A stretch of 64,000 nucleotides of DNA from Methylobacterium phyllostachyos (GTDB taxonomy: Bacteria > Pseudomonadota > Alphaproteobacteria > Rhizobiales > Beijerinckiaceae), in contig NZ_FNHS01000015.1 in NCBI RefSeq assembly GCF_900103445.1, positions 1-64,000 on the forward strand, given 5' to 3'. This document shows positions 27,301-34,331 of the stretch, piece after piece. The notes under the pieces were generated by a model. That model was given only the letters and a program-made list of their open reading frames with translations, did not search any database and had not been told where the DNA came from. The translations under genes were made by a program, and so were the position numbers. Every line of letters starts with the position of its first letter. Position 1 is the stretch's first letter.

Positions 27301-27525
27301 TTGCTGCTGGGCGGGGCCGGCGGCGGTGTTGATCGCGGCCGATTGAGACAGGTTGAGCTGCAGGGTCTGCTGACCGATCGCCGTGGCGTTGAGGGCCAGA
27401 TAAGGCGCCAGGAGATTGAGCACGTTGACGTCGGACGGCGTCGTATTGACGGTCTGCGCCTGCGACCCCGATCCGAATGCCGCGACCGTCAAGGCCGCGA
27501 TCGAGACCCCGTACCGAAACTTCAT
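24325..27525 (-). CDS. Autotransporter with a PAP2-type acid phosphatase passenger
   Basis: 1066-residue secreted protein. Signal peptide MKFRYGVSIAALTVAAFGSGSQA; PAP2 phosphatase domain with P-S-G-H at about residue 261 and S-R-x5-H-x3-D (SRIALGVHYPLD) at about 296; a Gly/Thr-rich beta-helical stretch (about 500-640); and a C-terminal autotransporter barrel from about 763 ending in Phe. The usual first motif, K-x6-R-P, reads Q-x6-R-P (QDVYGSSRP), so the phosphate-binding Lys is missing. The arrangement predicts a phosphatase displayed on or released from the surface. It is divergent from pit, which fits phosphate scavenging. Activity is uncertain because of the altered motif. Confidence 0.85.
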   Translation of the reverse strand: MKFRYGVSIAALTVAAFGSGSQAQTVNTTPSDVNVLNLLAPYLALNATAIGQQTLQLNLSQSAAINTAAGPAQQQLAISDKNLLGSASNNLSSLGLGTYGVAANLAGGLPPQTPINGIVPQQLVGSLGTQLGPIYQRGVAQGATGPLGSVVNLLVGAYNFSGNNLGVAKNYFANGAANNPSVTPSNYVATPAVAPAGYNLPTYNGLPNTTNSVYDLAYGVINTQPGQDVYGSSRPVQAAPARFNIYDPTALSGIATNPSFPSGHTTYAFTDGILLAMLVPQQYQNMLTRAADYGNSRIALGVHYPLDVIGSRALATYDLAQAFTNPAYINNAAVTGTAINLPGQFVKAQGELQAYLAAQCGNTVAACAGSAANQAGNPYVPSAANQAAYQSRLTYGLPTLTFAQAPREQAPAGGPDASILLAPLYGGSTSAARTIAPNGGLYGQLSTGIINQILVNTETNALAAFYGSPLSYWARLDLYSAAGYFGNVTGTLTLDASDRLGIDVAIGQGGALSANGTIAGTAFVGAGGLLGGTGTLGGISALSGGTVSPGNSIGTLAVTGTVAFAPGSTYRVEANAAGQADRITAGGNAALSGGTVQVLAASGAYNPRTTYTILSAAGGVSGQFAGVTSNLAFLSPGLRYLPNEVDLTLTRNDVPFSASATSRNGRAAANAVQAAGAGRLFDAAVAFTTTEADAGFRALAGDIHASTVSAAYETAFFVREAVLDRLRWGNPGTGLDYGSLPSTYTADLPGRPPVVANVPVRTLDPQMFGLWGQGFGSFGTANSGGNAFDLDRQIAGFAAGADVRLPSGLRFGVVGGYTEASLDSAGRTGGMSRAESATLKSGFGGVYGGTEFGPLSLRLGAIYADTDARTRRAVAYGLSDTLSGHGGGYTLQGFGEIGWKIPLGGAAVAALVSKDGAAVAVQPSAAYVEPFVGGAYVGIRRDAFAETGGAAALASFARDYDLGAATVGVRAQTSLDLGLGLPVTLRGLVGYRRAFGDVVPTALLRFGAGGPAFLSAGVPIDRDALVAQVGLDLAVAPNATLGVAYTGQTGARAQDQAVKGNFTLRF

Positions 27526-27959
27526 GTTTGGCCCCCCAAGCCCGCGGCCGTCCGGCTGCGTCGGGAGCCTTAACGAAAACTATGGCGGCGGTGACGTCAT
27601 AATCCAGTCACAATAAGTAGAATCGCCGCATGTCGCATCTGAGCAACAAATCGACAACTTAGCCAACACACTAAATTACTTCTGACAGCCTGACCTTTGT
27701 GCCGAACATTTTAGACTGCCGCCCCGGACCCTCTTGATGCGCCGATCCGGCAGCTCGACCCGGTCTTCGAATTTACTCTTGGGACAATCTGCCGCCGAAG
27801 TGAAATCTTCAGACGGCAAGCTCAATGACGCCCACGTGAAGTCCTTCAACACACGAATGCTGTTCCCATCACCCGTAATGGCACAGCGGCGTCACCGGAG
27901 CGTCATGGGCAGATCCTAATCCCCGTTTTACCAACACGATCGATTCCGCGCGAGGGTTC
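27526..27959. other. Divergent control region between phosphatase and pit
   Basis: 434 bases, noticeably richer in A and T around 27560-27720, holding the promoters of two phosphate-related genes. One Pho-box-like element faces pit (27889-27906). Another (27594-27611) is better matched but points away from the nearer gene. No small gene is supported. Confidence 0.5.
27889..27906 (+). promoter_or_regulatory. Weak Pho-box candidate upstream of pit
   Basis: GCGTCAC-CGGA-GCGTCAT is a direct repeat with the 11-base period of Pho boxes and nine of 14 consensus matches; it ends 53 bases before the pit ATG. In Sinorhizobium the pit operon is under PhoB control, there as repression, so either sign is possible. 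Confidence 0.35.
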
Positions 27960-29591
27960 ATGTCCGATTCCGCCGTGATGCCATCATCGGGGGGCGTGAA
28001 AACGCGGCCCGCCGGCGTGCCACGCTTCGATCATGGGATGCACCCGGGCGGGGTGATCGCGTTCCTGCTCGTGCTGGTGGCGGGGCTGGGCTACGCCACC
28101 ATGAGCCTGATCGCCGACATGAACGCGGTGGGCGAGGCGCCGCTCGCCTATGGCGCCTTCGCGTTGCTGGGTCTCGCCCTGCTGATCGCCCTCGCCTTCG
28201 AGTTCGTGAACGGGTTTCACGACACCGCCAATGCGGTCGCCACGGTGATCTATACGCACTCGCTGCCGCCGCTCGTGGCGGTGATCTGGTCGGGCTTCTT
28301 CAACTTCCTCGGCGTCCTGCTCTCCTCGGGCGCGGTGGCCTACGCCATCGTCACGCTGCTGCCGGTGGAGCTGATCCTTCATGTCGGCTCGGGCGCGGGC
28401 TACGCGATGATCTTCGCGCTGCTGCTGGCGGCGATCATCTGGAATCTCGGCACCTGGGCCTTCGGCCTGCCGAACTCGTCATCGCACGCGCTGATCGGTT
28501 CGGTGCTCGGCGTCGGGCTCGCCAACCAGTTGATGAGCGGCGGCGACGGCACCTCCGGCGTGGATTGGGGTCAGGCGCTCAACGTGTTCAAGGCGCTGCT
28601 GTTCTCGCCGATCTGCGGCTTCGCGCTCGCGGCCCTGCTGCTGCTCGCCCTGAAATACACCGTGCGCCGCAAGGATCTCTACGAGGCGCCGAAGGGCGAG
28701 GCACCGCCGCCCCTGTGGATCCGCGGCCTGCTGATCCTGACCTGCACGCTGGTCTCGTTCTTCCACGGCGGCAATGACGGGCAGAAGGGCATGGGCCTGA
28801 TCATGCTGATCCTGATCGGCGCCGCCCCCACGGCCTATGCGTTGAACCGGACCATGGCGGACGACACGACCCCCGCCTTCGTGCAGAGCTCGACGGCGGC
28901 GGCCCAGGTCTTCTCCACCCGCGCCGCCGGCGCACCGAACCCCGAAGCCAATCAGGCCCGCGAGACCGTGACGCAGGCGCTGAAGACCAAGGATCTGAAC
29001 AAGCCGCCGGTCTATGCCGCCCTCTCGGCGCTCGCCACCGACATTGCCGACAGCGTGAAAGGTTACGGGGCGATCCGCACGGTGCCGGCTGCCCAGACCC
29101 AGAACCTCCGCAGCGACATGTATCTCGCCTCCGATGCGGTGCGGATGCTGCCGAACGCTGGCGCCGACTTCTCGGATTCCGACAAGGCGATCCTGAAGGG
29201 TTATGCCGGGCTGCTCAACAACGGCACCCGCTACATCCCCGGCTGGGTGAAGATCTGCGTCGCCCTGGCGCTCGGGCTCGGCACCATGGTCGGGTGGAAG
29301 CGGATCGTGGTGACCGTGGGCGAGAAGATCGGCAAGACACACCTCACCTACGCTCAGGGTGCCTCCGCCGAGATCGTGGCCGCCGGCACGATCGGGCTCG
29401 CCGAACTCTACGGCCTGCCGGTCTCGACGACCCACATCCTGTCCTCGGGCGTCGCCGGAACCATGGCGGCCAACGGCTCAGGGCTCCAGATGTCCACCGT
29501 GCGCAACATGGCGCTGGCCTGGATCCTGACCCTGCCGGCCGCGATCACCCTGGCGGCCGTTCTGTTCTTCATCCTGCGTCACGTGTTCTGA
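27960..29591 (+). CDS. pit: Pit-family inorganic phosphate transporter
   Basis: 543-residue secondary phosphate carrier of the inner membrane. The duplicated PD001131-type signatures are present: GFHDTANAVATVIYT near residue 85, and SFFHGGNDGQKGMG in the second half, with PNSSSHALIGS and PVSTTHILSSG. About ten membrane spans and a long soluble loop (about residues 300-410). Low-affinity Pit carriers are usually active when phosphate is ample. Divergent from the PAP2 autotransporter. Confidence 0.93.
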   Translation: MSDSAVMPSSGGVKTRPAGVPRFDHGMHPGGVIAFLLVLVAGLGYATMSLIADMNAVGEAPLAYGAFALLGLALLIALAFEFVNGFHDTANAVATVIYTHSLPPLVAVIWSGFFNFLGVLLSSGAVAYAIVTLLPVELILHVGSGAGYAMIFALLLAAIIWNLGTWAFGLPNSSSHALIGSVLGVGLANQLMSGGDGTSGVDWGQALNVFKALLFSPICGFALAALLLLALKYTVRRKDLYEAPKGEAPPPLWIRGLLILTCTLVSFFHGGNDGQKGMGLIMLILIGAAPTAYALNRTMADDTTPAFVQSSTAAAQVFSTRAAGAPNPEANQARETVTQALKTKDLNKPPVYAALSALATDIADSVKGYGAIRTVPAAQTQNLRSDMYLASDAVRMLPNAGADFSDSDKAILKGYAGLLNNGTRYIPGWVKICVALALGLGTMVGWKRIVVTVGEKIGKTHLTYAQGASAEIVAAGTIGLAELYGLPVSTTHILSSGVAGTMAANGSGLQMSTVRNMALAWILTLPAAITLAAVLFFILRHVF

Positions 29592-29694
29592 CGTCGCAAA
29601 CGCAGCCGGACGGGCCATCGCACTGACTCCGCCGCCCCCTCAGGCGCGGAGCGGGCGACGGGTCGCCCAGCCGGCTGCGGCGCACCCCGACGCC

Positions 29695-29946
29695 TCAGGA
29701 ACTCGCCATCGCCCGAACGAACGCCAGACAGGTCCGGCGCGCGGCCGGGTTGTCGATTGCCGCGAACTCGGTGACGAGATCCGCGGCCTGCACGATCGCC
29801 TCGTCCTGCTCGCCGGCGACCGGGTGGAACGCCGAGACCGGCACTCCCAGCACCTTGGCGAGGCGCGCGAGACTGTCCCGGGCCCGCGCCATCTCCGAAG
29901 CGGAGGCGGGCGACGGAGCCGGTCCCTGCGAGCGGGCGAGCGCCAT
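29695..29946 (-). CDS. Hypothetical protein resembling the tail of XRE-type regulators
   Basis: 83 residues. The stretch LARLAKVLGVPVSAFHP and the ending ALVTEF-like AADLVTEFAAIDNPAARRTCLAFVRAMA recall the C-terminal part of helix-turn-helix regulators of this order, but the DNA-binding part is missing. Lies three bases after mucR on the same strand. It may be a short partner or a remnant. Confidence 0.5.
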   Translation of the reverse strand: MALARSQGPAPSPASASEMARARDSLARLAKVLGVPVSAFHPVAGEQDEAIVQAADLVTEFAAIDNPAARRTCLAFVRAMASS

Positions 29947-29949
29947 CGC

Positions 29950-30426
29950 TCAGGCCGCCTTGTGGCCGAGCTGGATCGCCCGGGCGATCTCGGACCGCCG
30001 TGCGGCATAGCCGGGGGCGACCATCGGGTAATCGGCTGGCAGGCCATATTGGAGCCGGTAGCGCTCGGGCGTCAGGCCGTGGGCGGTGAGATGGCGCTTC
30101 AGGGTCTTGTACGGCTTGCCGTCGATGAAGCTGATCAGGCCGTCGTGCTGGATCGAGGCCTCGACCTGCTTCGCATTCGCCCCGGTATAGCCCGGACCGC
30201 CCCGGCCCTGCTTGTCGCGCAAGTCGGCGATGGCCGTGTGCACCTGATCGATCAGGTCCGGGAGTTGCGCGGCGTCGACCGCGTTCCGGGACACATAGGC
30301 CGCGACGATCGCGCCAACCTTTTCCAGCATGAATGCCGGATGCTGTTCCGTGAGATTGTCCATTTCCGTGTTGCCATTCCCAGTACCGTCTCGGAGGCGC
30401 GCGCTCATCCCTTTGAATGAAATCAT
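29950..30426 (-). CDS. MucR/Ros-family transcription regulator lacking zinc-finger cysteines
   Basis: Up to 158 residues; ATG at 30361-30363 (MDNLTEQHPAFML) is a likely start, giving 137. MucR proteins are global H-NS-like regulators of surface, motility and cell-cycle genes. The family core is clear: IVAAYVSRNAV at the oligomerising N-terminus and ISFIDGKPYKTLKRHLTAHGLTPERYR, LPADYPMVAPGYAARRSE at the C-terminus. The two Cys of the zinc finger (normally I-C-L-E-C-G-K) are Ser and Asp here, while the His is kept. Rhizobial homologues without the first Cys are known to bind DNA without zinc. Confidence 0.85.
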   Translation of the reverse strand: MISFKGMSARLRDGTGNGNTEMDNLTEQHPAFMLEKVGAIVAAYVSRNAVDAAQLPDLIDQVHTAIADLRDKQGRGGPGYTGANAKQVEASIQHDGLISFIDGKPYKTLKRHLTAHGLTPERYRLQYGLPADYPMVAPGYAARRSEIARAIQLGHKAA

Positions 30427-30799
30427 TCGATCGGATGAGGCGGCGCGGGACCCCGGTCAGGCGGCCAAATCAGAGTACCCTCAAGCTCGCCAGCGGCCGC
30501 TTCTTGAGGATGCAGAAGATATACAATATGTGAGTTTTCGCGTTTGTCCGCCGGCGCGAGATTCGTTGCCCGGCCGCGCGAACGAGCTGCGCAGGGTTAA
30601 AAGTTATTAATGCAAAGCCGGTTTTCGACCGTCAGCGCCCCTTCCAAAAGCAGTCTCGAAGCGCTGCGCACAACATGAGCCGTCCCACGCCCGACGATCG
30701 CGCGCCGGCGTCTCGACAGCCCCATCGCGCACCGGCCGCCTCGTCGGCGACGCCAGCGGACCGGCCACAACCCACGGCCATCGAGAGGAACGATCACCG
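30427..30799. other. Divergent region between mucR and araC-type gene
   Basis: 373 bases with two AT-richer patches (about 30515-30545 and 30590-30625, including TTAAAAGTTATTAA). Promoters of both genes are expected here. No RNA structure, known operator or credible ORF was identified. Confidence 0.4.
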
Positions 30800-31759
30800 A
30801 TGCACCCCGTGTTCTCGACGACCGGGCTTCATCCTCAGAACGGTTTTAAGCAGTGGCGCGAGCTCCTGGCCGAGCGGCTGGTCCCGATCGAGCTTGAGCG
30901 CCTCAACGACGGGCCCTTCCAGGGCACGCTCGAGGTTTCGGAAGTCGGCCCACTCCATGTCTCGCGCCTGACGCAGAGCGCCCTGCGGTGCGAGACGACG
31001 CCTGCCGCAGCGCGGCGCCACGACCGGGCCGGGATGGTCGTGGTGCTAGTCAAGCTCGCGGGTCTGTCGACCAGCTCCCAGGACGGTCGGGACGCCGTCC
31101 AGCGCCCCGGGGACCTCGTCGTGCTCGATCATCGGCCGTGCCTGCTGACGACCCATATGGACAGCCAAGCCCTGTTTCTCGAAGTGCCGCGGGAGCGCCT
31201 GGAGCACGTGCTCGGCTCGACGCGGCTCTACGCGGGGCTGTCGATCGGCGCGGAACTCGCATCGACCACTCTGGCGACGAACTTTCTCCGCGAGCTGATC
31301 CGCTTGCGCCGCCAGCTGACGCCCGATGGGACCATCCGGATGGCGGAGATCGGTATGGACCTGATCGTGGCCAGCATCGCCGAGCGGATGGCCCAGGAGG
31401 CCCCCCGATCGACGCATGGCAGTGTCGTGGTCCAGCGCGCCAAGGCCTATGTCGAGGCCCATCTCGGCGACCTGACCCTCGACCCGCCACAGCTCGCGGC
31501 CGCGGTCGGCGTGTCGCTGCGCCGGCTGCAGGAGCTGTTCCACGAGCGCGACCGGCACATCTCCGATTACATCTGGGAGCGCCGGCTGACGCGCGCCGCC
31601 GAGCGGCTGGCCGATCCGGCCTGTGTCCACCTGTCGATCGGCATGTTGGCCTATGGATGCGGCTTCGCCAGCCAAGCCCACTTCGCCCGCCGCTTCAAGG
31701 ACCGGCACGGGATGACGCCCCGCACGTATCGGCAGGCGGCGCTGCTGAGCGTCCCCTAA
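30800..31759 (+). CDS. AraC-family transcription regulator
   Basis: 319-residue regulator. The N-terminal two-thirds is a ligand-sensing AraC-binding-like domain (WRELLAERLVPIEL, RPGDLVVLDHRPC). The C-terminal double helix-turn-helix runs from about residue 215: DLTLDPPQLAAAVGVSLRRLQELFHERDRHI, then YGCGFASQAHFARRFKDRHGMTPRTYR, the AraC signature. The inducer and targets are unknown; the convergent MFS gene is a possible target only by proximity. Confidence 0.9.
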   Translation: MHPVFSTTGLHPQNGFKQWRELLAERLVPIELERLNDGPFQGTLEVSEVGPLHVSRLTQSALRCETTPAAARRHDRAGMVVVLVKLAGLSTSSQDGRDAVQRPGDLVVLDHRPCLLTTHMDSQALFLEVPRERLEHVLGSTRLYAGLSIGAELASTTLATNFLRELIRLRRQLTPDGTIRMAEIGMDLIVASIAERMAQEAPRSTHGSVVVQRAKAYVEAHLGDLTLDPPQLAAAVGVSLRRLQELFHERDRHISDYIWERRLTRAAERLADPACVHLSIGMLAYGCGFASQAHFARRFKDRHGMTPRTYRQAALLSVP

Positions 31760-31782
31760 CGGGCTGCCCAGCAGCGACCGCC

Positions 31783-33111
31783 TCAGGCTGAGCGATCGCT
31801 CCGGCGCAGGCTCGCCGGCATGGCGAAGAGCGCGAGCCCGGCGGCGGCGAGGCAGAGCACCCCGATGCCGTAGAGGGCAGGCGTGGTCGAGCCGGTGAGG
31901 TCCTTCACCCAGCCGACCATCACGGGGCTGACGATGCCGCCGAACTGGCCGAGCGTGTTGATCAGCGCGATCCCGCCCGCCGCGCCGACGCCGGTGACGA
32001 GCTTGGCCGGCAGGGTCCAGAAGGTCGGGATCGAGGCCACGATGCCGGCCCCCAGCAATGCTAGGGCGAACATCAGCGGCACGATGTGCTTGTCGAACAG
32101 GCCGGCGCCGAAGAAGCCGAGCGCCGCCGCGATGGCCAGCCCCGCGACGAATTTCGGCCGCTCGCCCGAGGCGTCGGACAGGCGCCCGATCACCACCATG
32201 CTGATCGCCCCGCAGATGTAGGGGATCGCGGTCAGGAAGCCGACGGATGCCGCCTGCCCGCCGCTCGCGGTCTTGATCAGGTCCGGCCCCCAGAAGTTCA
32301 GCCCGTAGGAGCCGATCTGGAGCAGGAAGTAGATCAGCCCGATCAGCAGGAAGCCCGGCTGCCGGATCGCCCCGAGGAGCGAGTGATCGCCGATATCACG
32401 ATTGTGGTGCGCGATCCGGCTCGACAGGAGATCCTTCTCGGGCTGGGAGAGCCAGCGCGCATCGGCGATCCGGTCGTCAAGGCGGGCCAGCACGAGGACG
32501 CCGAGGATGAGGCAGGGCAGGCCGCCAGCCAGGAACAGCCATTGCCAGCCGGCAAGGCCCCCGACGCCGTTGAGGCCGCCGAGGATCAGGCCCGCCACCG
32601 GTGCGCCGAAGATGCCCGAGAAGGCCGAGGCCACGAACATGAACGAGGTGATGCGCCCGCGATGCGAGGCCGGGAACCAGATGGTCAGGTAGTAGAGGAT
32701 GCCCGGCGCGAAGCCCGCCTCCATGGCGCCGATCAGGAAGCGCAGGGCATAGAAGTGCCACTCGCTGCGAATAAAGATCATCAGCGCGGTGGCGATGCCC
32801 CAGGAGATCATGATCCGGGCGATCCAGCGCCGCGCCCCGACCCGGTAGAGGAACAGGTTCGAGGGCACCTCGAAGATCACGTAGCCGACGACAAACATGC
32901 TCGCGCCGAGCCCGTAGGCGACGTTGCTGAAGCCGAGATCGCTCTGGAGCTGGAACTTGGCGAAGCTGATGTTGATGCGGTCGAAGAACGCGAACATGTA
33001 GCAGATCATGATCAGCGGCATGAGCCGCCATGCGACCTTGCGGACGATGGCGTTCTCGGTCACCGCGCCGGCCTCGACGGCCGCCGGCGAGCCCGAAAGG
33101 ACTGCGGTCAT
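31783..33111 (-). CDS. MFS transporter of the anion:cation symporter family
   Basis: 442-residue 12-span permease. It opens with the typical MPLIMICYMFAFFDRINISFAKF (first span with D-R-x-N), then GYVIFEVPSNLFLYRVGARRWIARIMISWG and the inter-domain loop; these are hallmarks of ACS carriers for organic anions (tartrate, phthalate, hexuronates). A GGAGGAAACC ribosome site precedes the ATG. It is the last gene of a same-strand run with LysR, a CoA-transferase and an HMG-CoA-lyase-like enzyme, so its substrate is probably a carboxylic acid they degrade. Confidence 0.88.
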   Translation of the reverse strand: MTAVLSGSPAAVEAGAVTENAIVRKVAWRLMPLIMICYMFAFFDRINISFAKFQLQSDLGFSNVAYGLGASMFVVGYVIFEVPSNLFLYRVGARRWIARIMISWGIATALMIFIRSEWHFYALRFLIGAMEAGFAPGILYYLTIWFPASHRGRITSFMFVASAFSGIFGAPVAGLILGGLNGVGGLAGWQWLFLAGGLPCLILGVLVLARLDDRIADARWLSQPEKDLLSSRIAHHNRDIGDHSLLGAIRQPGFLLIGLIYFLLQIGSYGLNFWGPDLIKTASGGQAASVGFLTAIPYICGAISMVVIGRLSDASGERPKFVAGLAIAAALGFFGAGLFDKHIVPLMFALALLGAGIVASIPTFWTLPAKLVTGVGAAGGIALINTLGQFGGIVSPVMVGWVKDLTGSTTPALYGIGVLCLAAAGLALFAMPASLRRSDRSA

Positions 33112-33246
33112 GGTTTCCTCCGTTTTTTTGGGATTTGGGGGAGCGGTGCCGCCTTCGGGTGGGCGGCTTTTCGCGGAATCAAGCTTGGGTGGGCAGGCTT
33201 ACGACCCACGACGGTGATGCCGTCTTCGCCGGGCCCGGCGCAGGTT

Positions 33247-33373
33247 CCCTCTCCCGTGCGGGAGAGGGACAGGGTGAGGGATCAGGTCTGTCCGAATGTA
33301 GCGCCTCGCTGGCGTGCTCGATCCTAGGCGTTCTCGTCCCTCACCCCAACCCTCTCCCGCACGGGAGAGGGGG
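33247..33373. repeat. Palindromic repeat, family B (copy in intergenic space)
   Basis: A long imperfect inverted repeat: the left arm CCCTCTCCCGTGCGGGAGAG plus GGTGAGGG, the right arm GTCCCTCACCC plus CCTCTCCCGCACGGGAGAGG. Each arm also folds on itself. It lies between the HMG-CoA-lyase-like gene and the MFS gene, without protein coding. Confidence 0.75.
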
Positions 33374-33407
33374 CGCGTTGCGTCCGTCAGTAACGTCTCT
33401 CTTCGGT

Positions 33408-34331
33408 TCAAGCCGCCTGGGCGGGCGGCGGATGCAGGTCGCAGGGGCGTCCGGCCTTGGCGACCTGCCCGGGCACGTCGTGGCCGACGAGGCGGGGCAG
33501 GTCCCGCGACAGGCCGATCAGGGCCTCAAGGTCGAGGCCCGTCGGCACGCCCATTTCGTGCGCCATGCTGACGAGATCTTCGGTGCAGATGTTGCCCGTG
33601 GCCCCCGGCGCGAACGGGCAGCCGCCGAGGCCGCCGAGTGCAGCGTCGAAGCGGCGGGCGCCCGTATCGTAGGCGGCCAGCACGTTGGCGAGGCCGAGGC
33701 CGCGCGTGTTGTGGAAGTGGAGCGTCAGGCGCTCGGGGCCGACCAGCGGCAGCACCCGCGCGACGAGGCGCGCCACCTGCCGGGGGTTGGCCATGCCGGT
33801 GGTGTCGGCGAGCGTCACGCCATCGACGCCGAGCGACAGGTAGCGCTCCACTTGCGCCAGTACCTTGTCGGCCGGCTGGTCGCCTTCGAACGGGCAGCCG
33901 AAGGCGGTCGCCACCGTGGCGTTGGTGCTGACCGGCGCGCCGCGCACCGAATCCATGATCCGCGCGAAGCCCGCGATCGAGTCGGCCGGGCTCATGCCCA
34001 TATTAGCGCCGTTGTGGGTCTCGCTCACCGAGGCCACGAGGTTGATCTCGTCGACCTTGGCGGCGAGTGCCCGCTCGGCGCCCTTCGGGTTCGGCACCAG
34101 GGCGACATAGACGGTGCCGGGCCGGCGCCGGATCCCGGAAAAAACCTCGGCGGCGTCGGAGAGGGCCGGCACGGCCTTCGGCGAGACGAAGGACGAGACC
34201 TCGATCCGGCTGAAGCCGGCCTCCGAGAGCGCGTCGATCAGGCGGATCTTTTCCGCCGTCGCCACGAAGACGGGTTCGATCTGGAAGCCGTCACGCGTGG
34301 CAACCTCCTGGACGATGATTGGCTCGTTCAT
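33408..34331 (-). CDS. HMG-CoA-lyase-like enzyme (HMGL family)
   Basis: 307-residue TIM-barrel lyase that, in the family, splits 3-hydroxy-3-methylglutaryl-CoA or a similar 3-hydroxyacyl-CoA. Metal and catalytic motifs: EVATRDGFQIE (D in place, Phe where Leu is common), SFVSPKAVP, LADTTGMANP, HFHNTRGLGLAN, and GLGGCPFAPGATGNICTEDLV with the catalytic Cys. It overlaps the CoA-transferase gene by four bases, so the pair likely activates a diacid as CoA ester and cleaves it. Confidence 0.88.
   Translation of the reverse strand: MNEPIIVQEVATRDGFQIEPVFVATAEKIRLIDALSEAGFSRIEVSSFVSPKAVPALSDAAEVFSGIRRRPGTVYVALVPNPKGAERALAAKVDEINLVASVSETHNGANMGMSPADSIAGFARIMDSVRGAPVSTNATVATAFGCPFEGDQPADKVLAQVERYLSLGVDGVTLADTTGMANPRQVARLVARVLPLVGPERLTLHFHNTRGLGLANVLAAYDTGARRFDAALGGLGGCPFAPGATGNICTEDLVSMAHEMGVPTGLDLEALIGLSRDLPRLVGHDVPGQVAKAGRPCDLHPPPAQAA

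Noticed and set aside
27594..27611. Pho-box-like ACGTCAT-AATC-CAGTCAC (10 of 14 matches)
   Set aside because: It points away from the nearby phosphatase gene and is about 350 bases from pit, so no start fits it. It is kept as a curiosity only.
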